From Candidatus Moranbacteria bacterium RIFCSPHIGHO2_01_FULL_55_24 (GTDB taxonomy: Bacteria; Patescibacteria; Paceibacteria; Moranbacterales; UBA1568), in NCBI GenBank assembly GCA_001786575.1, contig MFRW01000005.1, positions 33,085 through 97,084 on the forward strand: a stretch of 64,000 bases of DNA, in the 5' to 3' direction. The position numbers and the translations under genes are program-made. The notes below the pieces were generated by a model. That model saw only the letters and a program-made list of their open reading frames with translations, was not told the origin of the DNA and did no database searches. Below are positions 1 to 8,285 of the stretch, piece by piece (positions within the stretch are counted from its first letter, which is position 1; each line of letters starts with the position of its first letter).

Positions 1-600
1 AGCGTGCAGCGCGGGCAGTTCCTCTTCCGTTCCGAGAACGGCCGCCGCTTGAATCCCGAGGAGCGCGAGCGTATCAATCTGATACTGAAGTCTGTCGAAG
101 AGAATTTCCCGCTCCAGATCGATGCACGCCGGCAGGAAATCATCTTCCCGAAGTTCGAGTTCGAGTCGGTCTCGGAGCGCCCGGCCCAGGAATCGAGAGA
201 CGCCTCTCCTCGGATAGAGCTCGCTTTCGGCGGGGCGACCTTCGCCAAAGGCCCGAGTTTCGATGCGCATGGAGAGAATGCAGAGAAAGCACCGGCACCG
301 CTTCCTCCTCGGGAAACAAAGAGCTCTGTACCGAACGGCAACCGGTTCACCGTTACGCGCGAGGCTCCGATGGGGAAGCTCCTCGGAGTGAAAGCTTTCC
401 AAGAGACGGAGGAATCCCCAGCCGGAACCATGAGTTTCTCGTCGAGCCATACGCTCCCGGCAGAACAGGAAGAAAAAGTGCAAGCGACGGGTCAGAATCA
501 GGGAGCGAAATTGAAGCCACGGGAGATCAACCCCTTCCATATCCGCCCAGTCAGCCTAGGAGAGGAAAAGAAAAGCCGTAAAGAAACCTCACGCCTATGA
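1..600 (+). CDS. Unknown protein, 5' end outside window
   Basis: The frame is open to the first base, so the true start is probably upstream; a GTG lies at 4. The visible part is about 198 residues, hydrophilic, rich in Pro, Glu and Ser, with no membrane segment or motif I recognise. Its stop (TGA 598-600) overlaps the ATG of the PrgI-like gene (ATGA), so the two are probably translationally coupled. Position directly before PrgI and VirB4-type genes suggests a cytoplasmic or linker component of the same secretion/pilus locus; that is inference from context only. Confidence 0.6.
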   Translation, partial: SVQRGQFLFRSENGRRLNPEERERINLILKSVEENFPLQIDARRQEIIFPKFEFESVSERPAQESRDASPRIELAFGGATFAKGPSFDAHGENAEKAPAPLPPRETKSSVPNGNRFTVTREAPMGKLLGVKAFQETEESPAGTMSFSSSHTLPAEQEEKVQATGQNQGAKLKPREINPFHIRPVSLGEEKKSRKETSRL

Positions 601-1007
601 TGTTCAATGTTCCGCAATTCATCGATGTCGAAGACAAGATCGCCGGTCCGCTTACCTGGCGCCAGATCCTCTGGATGATCGGGATGGGCGCGACGCTCCT
701 CACGTTCTACAACCTTTTCGATAGCACGCTCTTCTTCATCATCTCTGTTCCGACGGTGCTTCTCTTCGCGGCTTTCGCATTCTATCGGCCCAATGGCATG
801 TCGATGACCGCATTCTTCCTTCACGCGGTATTTTTCTTCTTCCGGCCGAAGGTTTCCGTGTGGGAGAGACCCGCGACTGTCCGGCGGATGCCGCAAGCGC
901 CGAAGACATCGGAAAACGGGACCCAAGCGCCGCCAGCCGCGAAAGATTTGAGCGAAGATCGGCTGCACGAGTTGGCAAAAATCCTCGATCGGCATGGAAG
1001 AGTATGA
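597..1007 (+). CDS. PrgI family membrane protein
   Basis: A 136-aa protein with an N-terminal segment typical of PrgI family proteins (NVPQFIDVEDKIAGPLTWRQ), then two hydrophobic segments at about residues 23-45 and 48-65 and a short hydrophilic tail. PrgI family proteins are small inner-membrane proteins found beside VirB4-type ATPases in Gram-positive and Patescibacteria conjugation-like systems. The start overlaps the upstream stop; ATG at 597 or 600 are both possible. The next two genes encode the VirB4-like parts, which fits this assignment. I infer a membrane partner of the ATPase. Confidence 0.8.
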   Translation: MMFNVPQFIDVEDKIAGPLTWRQILWMIGMGATLLTFYNLFDSTLFFIISVPTVLLFAAFAFYRPNGMSMTAFFLHAVFFFFRPKVSVWERPATVRRMPQAPKTSENGTQAPPAAKDLSEDRLHELAKILDRHGRV

Positions 1008-1039
1008 CGGCAATAACCTGCGGATGCTAGAATAACGAT

Positions 1040-1720
1040 ATGGAATTCCTCAAACCAAAACAAAAAGCTGGCGCATCCAGCACGCAGCGCTACGTTGACG
1101 TCGAAGAAATCCGCGACGGCATCATCGTGCTCAAAAGCGGAGCGCTCCGTTCGGTGCTTCTCGTCTCTTCGCTCAATTTCGATCTCAAGTCGAGCGAGGA
1201 GCAGGATGCGATTATCAGCCAGTACCAAGCTTTTCTGAATTCGCTCGACTTCCCGATCCAGATCGTTGCGAGCTCGCGACGCTTCAATGTGGAGCCGTAT
1301 CTGGAGCTCTTGAACGACAAAGAGGCCGTCCAGGAAAACGAGCTTTTGCGTTTCCAAATCGCGGAATACAAGAATTTCATCAAGAATCTGACGGATGTCT
1401 CGAACATCATGTCCAAGTATTTCTATGTCGTCGTGCCGTTCTCGCCGTCGGAAGATGAGAGGAGCAGCTTCCTCGGGAAGCTGACAGGAATCTTCAATCC
1501 GCAGAAAACCGTGAATCTCCACGGAGAGCTTTTCGAGACCTATCGGAGCCAGCTCTTCCAGCGTGTCGAACAGGTGACAGCAGCGCTTTCGGGTACCGGA
1601 GTGCGGGCGACAGCACTCACGACCGAAGAGATCATCGAACTCCTTTATAACAGCTACAATCCATCGCTCTTCGCCACATCGATCATCAAGAACGTCGATG
1701 CGCTGGAACTGATAAAATAA
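1040..1720 (+). CDS. TraC/VirB4 N-terminal-domain-like protein
   Basis: A 226-aa soluble protein. It begins with a Gln/Lys-rich stretch and continues with alternating strands and helices (VEEIRDGIIVLKSGALR near residue 20) that resemble the N-terminal, non-ATPase domain of TraC/VirB4 proteins. It has no Walker motif. It ends 6 bp before the gene for the ATPase part, so the two are evidently co-expressed. In Patescibacteria this N-domain is often encoded as a separate protein. I infer that it forms a complex with the following ATPase at the inner membrane. Family assignment is by pattern and context. Confidence 0.65.
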   Translation: MEFLKPKQKAGASSTQRYVDVEEIRDGIIVLKSGALRSVLLVSSLNFDLKSSEEQDAIISQYQAFLNSLDFPIQIVASSRRFNVEPYLELLNDKEAVQENELLRFQIAEYKNFIKNLTDVSNIMSKYFYVVVPFSPSEDERSSFLGKLTGIFNPQKTVNLHGELFETYRSQLFQRVEQVTAALSGTGVRATALTTEEIIELLYNSYNPSLFATSIIKNVDALELIK

Positions 1721-1726
1721 ACACCC

Positions 1727-3574
1727 ATGGAGCCAGGAATCGTATTCACCGCCAAGGAAGAAGAGAAGCCCCCAAGCGACAAGAAGGGCTTGTTCCATGC
1801 GGAAAAAGCGAGCGAGAGCGATCTCCTCTACCAGAAAGGCTTGGCGACGATCCGGGATCTCATCGCGCCGCCGGCGATCAAGATCACGCCGAACACCATG
1901 CAGATCGGCGAAGTGGTGTCGCGCACCTTTTTCGTCATCGCGTACCCGCGCTACTTGAGCACCAACTGGTTTTCGCCGATCATCAACATCGACTTCCCGA
2001 TGGACATCTCTCTCTTCATCCATCCGATCGATACGGCCGAGATCTTAAAGAACCTGCGCAAATCCGCGACCCAGGTGCAGTCGCAGATCCACATCGAGGC
2101 GGAGGGGGGCAAGATCCGCAACCCGGTCCTCGAAACCGCTCTCGAAGATATCGAAGGACTGCGGGACAAGCTCCAGCAGGGAACGGAAAAATTCTTCCGG
2201 TTCGGCCTCTACATCACGCTCTATGGAGCCGATGAGAAAGACTTAAACGAGAAGAGCCAGGCGATCGAGGCGCTTCTCGAAGCCCAGCTCGTCTATACCA
2301 AGCCGGCCGTCCTGCGGATGGACCAGGGATTCGCGGCGACGCGCCCGCTCGCCAACGATGTCTTGGATGTGGCAAACAACCTGAACACCGAGCCGCTTTC
2401 CACGACCTTTCCGTTCGTCTCCTCGGACCTTTCCTCGAACCAGGGCATCCTCTACGGCATCAACCGGCACAACAACAGCCTGGTCTTGTATGACCGTTTC
2501 AATCTGGAGAATGCCAACATGGTCGTGTTCGCCAAGTCCGGTGCCGGTAAGAGCTATATGGTGAAGCTCGAAGTGCTGCGTTCGATGATGTTCGGGACGA
2601 GCGTTATCATCATCGACCCGGAAAACGAATACAAGCATCTCTGCGAGGCGGTCGGCGGCACGTTCCTCAAGATCTCGCTCAATTCCGAAGCGCGTCTGAA
2701 CCCGTTCGATCTTCCGAAGCGCGTGGACGATGAGGACGGCGAGAGCGTGTTTCGGAGCAGCGTGGCGAATCTCATCGGCCTGCTCCACCTCATGCTCGGG
2801 ACGGTCACACCGGAAGAAGACTCGATCCTCGACCGCGCCATCCGCGAGACCTATGCGCTCCGCGATATCACCGAGCACAGCGACTACCAGGGCCTGACGC
2901 CCGAGGCGTTTCCTACGATGTCGGACCTGTACCAGGTACTCCAGAATATGGACGGTGCAGAATCGCTTGCCATGCGGCTCGAGCGCTATACCGAAGGAAT
3001 CTTCGGCGGGTTCCTCAACCAACAGACCAATGTGTCTACCGAGAATCAGCTGATCGTTTTCAACATCCGCGACTTGGAGGACGAGCTCCGGCCGATCGCC
3101 ATGTACATCGTGCTTCAGTTCATCTGGAATGAGATCCGCTCGCAGATGAAGAAGCGCCTCGTCGTGGTGGATGAGGCCTGGGTCATGATGCAGAACGAAG
3201 ATGCGGCTTCGTTCCTCTTCGGAATCGCGAAGCGCTGCCGCAAATACTATGCGGGCCTGACCACGATTACCCAGGATATCAGCGACTTCATGGCATCCCG
3301 CTACGGCAAGCCGATCATCACGAACTCATCGCTCCAGCTCCTCCTGCGCCAGTCGCCGGCGACTATCGATGCGGTGTCCGAGACCTTCTATCTGACCGAT
3401 CACGAGAAATTCCTGCTCCTGGAGAGCAACGTCGGAGAGGGGATATTCTTCGCCGGGACCAAGCATGCCGCGATCAAGGTGATCGCTTCCTATAGCGAAG
3501 ACCAGATCATCACTTCCGACCCGCGCCAGCTCTTGGAAATCGAGGAAGCGAAGCGGGATTTCGGGTCTTCATGA
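1727..3574 (+). CDS. VirB4/TraC-type ATPase of a type IV secretion-like system
   Basis: A 615-aa protein. The Walker A motif AKSGAGKS lies at about residues 269-276 and the Walker B segment RLVVVDEAWVMM at about 476-487, followed by sensor-like ITQD and a conserved C-terminal region. This is the architecture of VirB4/TraC/FtsK-HerA class ATPases that power pilus assembly or DNA/protein transfer at the inner membrane. The N-terminal 220 residues carry a further domain, but the usual extreme N-terminal part is in the preceding 226-aa gene. Downstream genes encode membrane and exported proteins likely to belong to the same apparatus. Confidence 0.85.
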   Translation: MEPGIVFTAKEEEKPPSDKKGLFHAEKASESDLLYQKGLATIRDLIAPPAIKITPNTMQIGEVVSRTFFVIAYPRYLSTNWFSPIINIDFPMDISLFIHPIDTAEILKNLRKSATQVQSQIHIEAEGGKIRNPVLETALEDIEGLRDKLQQGTEKFFRFGLYITLYGADEKDLNEKSQAIEALLEAQLVYTKPAVLRMDQGFAATRPLANDVLDVANNLNTEPLSTTFPFVSSDLSSNQGILYGINRHNNSLVLYDRFNLENANMVVFAKSGAGKSYMVKLEVLRSMMFGTSVIIIDPENEYKHLCEAVGGTFLKISLNSEARLNPFDLPKRVDDEDGESVFRSSVANLIGLLHLMLGTVTPEEDSILDRAIRETYALRDITEHSDYQGLTPEAFPTMSDLYQVLQNMDGAESLAMRLERYTEGIFGGFLNQQTNVSTENQLIVFNIRDLEDELRPIAMYIVLQFIWNEIRSQMKKRLVVVDEAWVMMQNEDAASFLFGIAKRCRKYYAGLTTITQDISDFMASRYGKPIITNSSLQLLLRQSPATIDAVSETFYLTDHEKFLLLESNVGEGIFFAGTKHAAIKVIASYSEDQIITSDPRQLLEIEEAKRDFGSS

Positions 3575-3587
3575 TTAAGAAAATGTT

Positions 3588-4109
3588 ATGGCTTTCGTGT
3601 CTGATTACGCTTCCGGGGAATCCCAAGATGAGGCACTTGCCCAAGAGCTCGAGTACCATACGCGCCTGACGGCGGAACTCCGCGCCCGGGCAGCGGCGCA
3701 GTCTTCTTACGAGACGGTTTCCTCCCAGATCGAACGGGTGAAAAAGAGCAAAGCGAGCCTTTTCGCGTACGCCCCGGCACTCCTCTTAGCCGCTCTGAAG
3801 GACACGCTCGATCTCGTCGCTATAGGCTCTATCCCGGTTATCGGGACGATAATCACGATCTGTGTCTCCTTTCTTATCTTCCTGTCTCTGCTTATCACGC
3901 GAGCCAACAAAGATCTGATCGATTCGAGATTCGTTCTCCGCATGGGTATCGCCGTCATCGCCGGCTTCATCGTGGAGGGATTCTTCTTCGGGATAAATTT
4001 CCTGCCGATCGAAGTATTCACGGTACTCGCTGTCCTCTGGATGGATAGACACTTGTCCGATGAGCAGATCCAGGCTTTTTCTGAAAAGGCGAAAAGCATG
4101 AAAAGGTAG
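3588..4109 (+). CDS. Unknown membrane protein with N-terminal coiled coil
   Basis: A 173-aa protein that starts 13 bp after the ATPase gene. Residues 1-55 are charged and helical, probably a coiled coil; hydrophobic segments follow at about 60-78, 80-105 and 118-150. A basic C-terminus (KAKSMKR) would face the cytoplasm. I do not recognise the family. Location in the VirB4/PrgI run suggests an accessory inner-membrane part of the same system. Confidence 0.65.
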   Translation: MAFVSDYASGESQDEALAQELEYHTRLTAELRARAAAQSSYETVSSQIERVKKSKASLFAYAPALLLAALKDTLDLVAIGSIPVIGTIITICVSFLIFLSLLITRANKDLIDSRFVLRMGIAVIAGFIVEGFFFGINFLPIEVFTVLAVLWMDRHLSDEQIQAFSEKAKSMKR

Positions 4110-4138
4110 GCGCGGATAGCTGTTTCCCTTCCGATATT

Positions 4139-4149
4139 TTTGGTATACT
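4139..4149 (+). promoter_or_regulatory. Extended -10 promoter, nearly leaderless
   Basis: TGG directly precedes TATACT (4144-4149), giving an extended -10 element. Standard spacing puts the start of transcription near 4156, only 3 nt before the ATG at 4159. No convincing -35 box is visible. Confidence 0.5.
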
Positions 4150-4158
4150 AGAGGAAAT

Positions 4159-4815
4159 ATGAGAACATTCTCGCTCGCAGAAAAAAAGTTTATCGGGACC
4201 AGCGCCCTGATTCTTTTCTGTCTCCTTTTCTTCGCTTTTTTCGAGGAGAGTTCGCAGTTGAGCGGGGTGCTCCAGGGTTTCATTATCGGTATCGTTTTCT
4301 TCTTGGTCATTCCGCTCGCGTACTGCAGGATGGTCTTGCGGGAGCCGCTTTCCAATATGGGGTGGCAAAGAGGAGAAGGTATCTTCGGGTTCTTTTGGCC
4401 GCTTCTCTCTGTCGCGATCGCCTTTGCGGGCATTTTCTTCCTTACGTGGCAGTTCCCGGCATTCGCAGAGGCGTATACGTTCCCGGTCGCGGTGGAGACG
4501 AACTTCCTCTGGTTCGTGCTTTATGAGCTCTTCATGGTCCCGTTCATCGTCCTCATCTACGAGTCATTCTTCCGCGGATTGGTGCAGATGCTCTGGCTCC
4601 AAGCGCTCGGCGCATGGGCGATTCTGGTACAGGCGGCGCTTTTCACAGGCCTGGTCTATGTGAGCGACGGCTTCACCTGGGAGACGCTCCCGCTTCTCGT
4701 CTTTGCGCCTTTTGCGGGGTATATCGCCTATAAGACGCACTCGCTCTGGTATGCATTTCTCGGAAGCTGGACATTTCTCTTTCTGACTGACGTACTCTTT
4801 TTGATTCTCCGTTAG
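4159..4815 (+). CDS. Polytopic membrane protein, degenerate CPBP-like
   Basis: A 218-aa protein with about six to seven hydrophobic segments. The segment YESFFRGLVQ (about residue 135) resembles motif 1 of the CPBP (CAAX protease/bacteriocin-processing) family, EExxxR, but the first Glu is Tyr. The expected His of motif 2 is absent from the following helix (FTGLVYV). If it is a CPBP homologue it has probably lost protease activity. Its own extended -10 promoter lies just upstream. Role unknown; context is a membrane-apparatus locus. An unrelated membrane protein is the main alternative. Confidence 0.5.
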   Translation: MRTFSLAEKKFIGTSALILFCLLFFAFFEESSQLSGVLQGFIIGIVFFLVIPLAYCRMVLREPLSNMGWQRGEGIFGFFWPLLSVAIAFAGIFFLTWQFPAFAEAYTFPVAVETNFLWFVLYELFMVPFIVLIYESFFRGLVQMLWLQALGAWAILVQAALFTGLVYVSDGFTWETLPLLVFAPFAGYIAYKTHSLWYAFLGSWTFLFLTDVLFLILR

Positions 4816-4832
4816 CCTCTAGCCTCAAAAAT

Positions 4833-7625
4833 ATGTTTACATTCGGAAAACGAAAAAAGACCCTTCTCGCTATCCTCATGGTCGGCCAGATGTTCATAGG
4901 GAGCGCCCTGCCGGCTGCAGCGCTCTTCGGCGGGATCAAGATCCCGTCGGCATCCAAGGTGGTCTCGGACATCGAGAAGCGCTATCATATCGATCTTGAG
5001 AATGTCCAAGATCAGGGAGAGTTGTTCAATGTCCTTTCGAATAAACAGCCTGCTCCGGAGGTCTCTTTATTTTTCTCGCCGTCCGACCCTCGCCTCGGGG
5101 AGAAGATTTCTGCCAAGGCTTTTCCGGTTTATTTTATCAACAATGAAGAATCTCTCTATTACACATGGTACCTGAAGCGCGCTGATTGCGGACTGACGAA
5201 CTCCCCAAGCGCTGCGGTCAGGAGCGCTTGCGATCGGAATAATGATAACCGCATCACCGTAGAAGACTGGAAGATCGAGGCGGTGCGTATCATCGCCCAG
5301 AACGGCTATGACAATACCGCTACCAGCTACTCCTCGGACTCCGATGATGACGGCTATCGTGCGCGTTTCGGCGGCGATAACAGGGCGAATACGCCGGATT
5401 ATTGCTACATCCACGACAATTCTTCGGGGAAGAATTACGAGCTGACAGACAGTTCTTCCGACACGAGTTTCTCCTGTCCGGCCGGGACAACTGCAGTGTG
5501 CGTGATCGAGGATGAAGGAGTCGAGCCGGGAGAGATCCCAGAGGGCACATTGGGAACCAGCAGCGCAAGCGATACGTTCGTTGTCGGCAATACCGATGAG
5601 TGCAGCGTTTCGGGGCTTCCGGCCTGTACAACGAGCGGAACGCCTTCTTGCGGAACAGGAACGCCGCGCTGCGTCGCGAATCCGGAAAGCAATACTACTT
5701 CCTGCGGTACGGCTTTGAGCACCTGCAGCACGACTTCTTCCGGTAATGCAGATCCTTCCTGCAAGCACCTTTTCCCGAAGGCTTCCGGCGCGACGACTGG
5801 CGACGGGTCATTCAATGCGAGTGAAGAACGCTTCTGGGGAACCGACCCGAATGATCCGGACACAGCCGACAACGGCAACAAGGACGAAGCGAATGTCACC
5901 GGTCTCGGCCGTTCTACCTTCACCTGGAACTATGCGACAGGCGACCAGGTGGGCGTAGCGGTAGAAGGCACCTCGATGATCGCTACCAAGCATGACAATT
6001 CTTCGGTGATGATCATGTGGGCCTTCGCCAAGAAGGACTGCCCAGTAGAGGATACCGGATCATATACCCAGTCCATCAAGAATTACAGCGTCGAGATAGA
6101 GACGGCCGACATGGATCTCAATAATTGTCTGGAACGCAACCTCGTCGACCCGGCCCAAGGCGGCCAGGCGACGAATCTGGAAGTGGAAGTTTCGGCAACC
6201 CCGAATGAGCCGGTGAACGATGAGACCGGGGACGAGTCGGGCGATCTCGTCATCGCCCAGGCGAGCGTGAGCAATGGAGTCCAGGATTTGTCGAGCATAC
6301 TCTTCGATTGGAAGGTAGATATCAGCAATAATATCCAATTCAGTTCCTCGATCGGGCCAACCGCCGATGTCACTGCGGATCTTCGCAGTCTCTCGCTTTT
6401 GAGCAACGCGAAGGGGAATGCTCTGGACGCTGTCCGGCTGAAGCTTGATATTCCGCGGAGCGCGAGCTTGGGCGGCCGGCCGCTTTCGAGCTATCTTTCC
6501 GGAGATGTGGGGTATCTCCGCTTCACTTCCCGGGTGAGCGAGAATTTCTCGCAGGGAATCGCTCGCCAGGGGAGGAGCGATGTGATCGTGAAGTTCACTT
6601 CCACCCAGAGGAAGATCGTCGCCTATAAGGCAGAACCGGCTCTCGTAGCAGGAAAGATGCAAGTGAGACTCCCTGCCAATGCCGGAGCCATCTGCAATGA
6701 TGATGCCTTGGATCGCAATGTCTGCCGTGTCGTCGAGAACGAAATCGTCGGCTTGAGCGTCGATGAGAATGATCTCACGAATTTCAATTGGACAATCAAT
6801 GGATCGCCGCTCCGCTGTTCCGCAAGCGCCGTATCGCCGGACTGCACCGACGGCCAGCAGAATGCGGTGAATTTCTTCCCGGTCACGGGGAACGTGGGCG
6901 ATACCTACACGGTCACGCTCACGGCAAACGACGTGACGAATGGCAAGACCGTCACGCTCTCGCGCTCATTCAATATCGTCTCGCCGCAAGTACGGATCGT
7001 TTCCGGCGATGAGAACGCCGCGTGGCCGAAATTCCTCGGCCAGTACAGGGATGTGACGGGGACAGCGACGGATTGCCCCGGAGGCCTCTGCGATGATGTG
7101 AGCAAGAATGTCTTCGAAGCATTCTCCGGCGACAGCCTCACGCTCCAGGCGAAGTTTATCCCGAGCTTCCTCGCGAGTTCCGCCGAAAGGCAGTGGACCA
7201 TCGATAACGAAAACGTATCCGAGACCAGCCCGAACGAACTTGTCTTCCCGGCCGATAAAGCGCCCTTCATGGTCTACAATATCGGGCTCGCGGCCCGCGT
7301 GATGCAGTCCAACGATACCCGGAGGGCTCTCCTGGATATCTGGAATATTTCCCCGCTCGATTCGCCAGAAGTGCATTTCTCTTCAGGGATACAGATCGAG
7401 CTCCAGGATCCGACTCTTGTCCGCGGCGATGAAACCCCGGTTCAGAAGTATCTGGCCGCTCTGGTATCGTATGTCCCGGCATCGCTTCTTTTCTCCTTCC
7501 GTATCCTTCTAAGCGGAGCGCTCATCCTCTTCGCCACCGGATTCGTGATGGCCATCCTGCCAGGCGGAAGAGCGGCCGAGGCGATTGCTCCAAGTCCGGG
7601 CAGATCCGGCAGAAACGATTGGTAA
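4833..7625 (+). CDS. Large exported, C-terminally anchored surface protein
   Basis: A 930-aa protein. A basic start (FGKRKK) and hydrophobic stretch to about residue 30 (ALPAAA) form a signal peptide. A canonical 12-residue EF-hand/dockerin-like calcium loop lies at residues 134-145 (DRNNDNRITVED). A Cys-rich stretch sits near 255-305 and a second Asp/Asn-rich calcium-type segment (DPNDPDTADNGNKDE) near 335. Several beta-rich domains follow, and one transmembrane helix lies near 893-917 with a short basic tail. It ends the VirB4/PrgI run and is followed by a strong terminator. I infer an extracellular or periplasmic component of that system, perhaps an adhesin or pilus-associated protein; no named family is recognised. 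Confidence 0.75.
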   Translation: MFTFGKRKKTLLAILMVGQMFIGSALPAAALFGGIKIPSASKVVSDIEKRYHIDLENVQDQGELFNVLSNKQPAPEVSLFFSPSDPRLGEKISAKAFPVYFINNEESLYYTWYLKRADCGLTNSPSAAVRSACDRNNDNRITVEDWKIEAVRIIAQNGYDNTATSYSSDSDDDGYRARFGGDNRANTPDYCYIHDNSSGKNYELTDSSSDTSFSCPAGTTAVCVIEDEGVEPGEIPEGTLGTSSASDTFVVGNTDECSVSGLPACTTSGTPSCGTGTPRCVANPESNTTSCGTALSTCSTTSSGNADPSCKHLFPKASGATTGDGSFNASEERFWGTDPNDPDTADNGNKDEANVTGLGRSTFTWNYATGDQVGVAVEGTSMIATKHDNSSVMIMWAFAKKDCPVEDTGSYTQSIKNYSVEIETADMDLNNCLERNLVDPAQGGQATNLEVEVSATPNEPVNDETGDESGDLVIAQASVSNGVQDLSSILFDWKVDISNNIQFSSSIGPTADVTADLRSLSLLSNAKGNALDAVRLKLDIPRSASLGGRPLSSYLSGDVGYLRFTSRVSENFSQGIARQGRSDVIVKFTSTQRKIVAYKAEPALVAGKMQVRLPANAGAICNDDALDRNVCRVVENEIVGLSVDENDLTNFNWTINGSPLRCSASAVSPDCTDGQQNAVNFFPVTGNVGDTYTVTLTANDVTNGKTVTLSRSFNIVSPQVRIVSGDENAAWPKFLGQYRDVTGTATDCPGGLCDDVSKNVFEAFSGDSLTLQAKFIPSFLASSAERQWTIDNENVSETSPNELVFPADKAPFMVYNIGLAARVMQSNDTRRALLDIWNISPLDSPEVHFSSGIQIELQDPTLVRGDETPVQKYLAALVSYVPASLLFSFRILLSGALILFATGFVMAILPGGRAAEAIAPSPGRSGRNDW

Positions 7626-7658
7626 GAGGCTTGTCTGCAAGAAAAATAAAGAAAAATA

Positions 7659-7690
7659 AAACCGAGGCACCGTAACGCCTCGGTTTTTTT
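7659..7690. terminator. Bidirectional intrinsic terminator
   Basis: Stem ACCGAGGC / GCCTCGGT with an eight-base loop and a run of seven T on the + strand; a run of A on the other side gives a U tract on the - strand. It closes the + strand surface-protein run and the - strand tRNA-Leu transcript. Confidence 0.9.
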
Positions 7691-7691
7691 G

Positions 7692-7774
7692 TGGGCAGGG
7701 AGGGACTCGAACCCTCATTTCACAAGGAAACTAGTTCCTAAGACTAGCGCGTATACCAATTCCGCCACCTGCCC
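7692..7774 (-). tRNA. tRNA-Leu (anticodon TAG)
   Basis: Cloverleaf read on the - strand: acceptor GGGCAGG / CCTGCCC, D-arm with GGCGGAATTGGTA, anticodon stem CTAGT/ACTAG with loop CTTAGGA (anticodon TAG), a long variable arm as expected for Leu, and T-arm GGGTTCGAGTCCC. Discriminator is A; CCA is not encoded. It is the last gene of the - strand translation run; a terminator follows immediately. Confidence 0.95.
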
Positions 7775-7878
7775 GAAATTATAGCGTCTACTGATTCCCT
7801 GCCCGAAACGCTCCGCTCGCTAGGGGGATAGAGTATCTGTCAGGGTATCGGTGCGGGTGTGCACCATCCCGGCAAGAA

Positions 7879-8190
7879 CTACACTATTGTAGCGTTTTCG
7901 CCGAAAAGTTCAAGGAGGCGGGCTGCTTCCTCACGGAGCGGGAGCGAATCCTCATACTCGCCATGATGGCGGGTGTACTCGCCATACGTATGCTTTTTCT
8001 GATCCAGGTGGATATTGATGGAGAATTCGAGACCCGCCTGTTTCGTATAGCAGTGGAAGCGGGGATAGCCAGCTCGGGCAAGAGGCCGGATGAAGCTTTT
8101 TTCGCCTTGCTCCTCGCGCTGGAAGGTGTAGCCAGCCCGGCGCATGAGCGTGAGGGAATTCTCCGTAAGCGGTGAGATGCGGATTTTCAT
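7879..8190 (-). CDS. Small conserved-type unknown protein (103 aa)
   Basis: The start is taken at ATG 8188-8190 (MKIRISPLTENS). A longer open frame runs upstream but would overlap the tRNA-Pro gene. The protein is soluble, with many aromatic, His and charged residues (GYPRFHCYTKQ, YTRHHGEYEDS). It looks like a small one-domain protein I have no function for. It lies between tRNA-Pro and tRNA-Leu in the same direction and is probably cotranscribed with them and with cca. A link to tRNA biology is only a guess from position. Confidence 0.7.
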   Translation of the reverse strand: MKIRISPLTENSLTLMRRAGYTFQREEQGEKSFIRPLARAGYPRFHCYTKQAGLEFSINIHLDQKKHTYGEYTRHHGEYEDSLPLREEAARLLELFGENATIV

Positions 8191-8205
8191 GAATTTGTTC
8201 TGTAG

Positions 8206-8276
8206 TCGGGGTACCGGGAATCGAACCCAGACTTCACGCACCCGAAGCGCGCGTACTACCACTATACTATACCCCG
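8206..8276 (-). tRNA. tRNA-Pro (anticodon CGG)
   Basis: 71 nt on the - strand: acceptor CGGGGTA / TACCCCG, anticodon stem CGCGC/GCGTG, loop TTCGGGT (anticodon CGG), T-arm CTGGGTTCGATTCCCGG. Discriminator A, no encoded CCA. It begins 9 nt after the end of the cca gene, so both should be on one transcript. Confidence 0.93.
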
Positions 8277-8285
8277 TGTTTTTTC

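Noticed and set aside
7775..7810. TATAAT-like box just before tRNA-Leu and a repeated TTTCGGGCAGG
   Set aside because: The box is only 3 nt from the tRNA, too close for a start upstream of it, and has no -35; the 11-base repeat may be chance.
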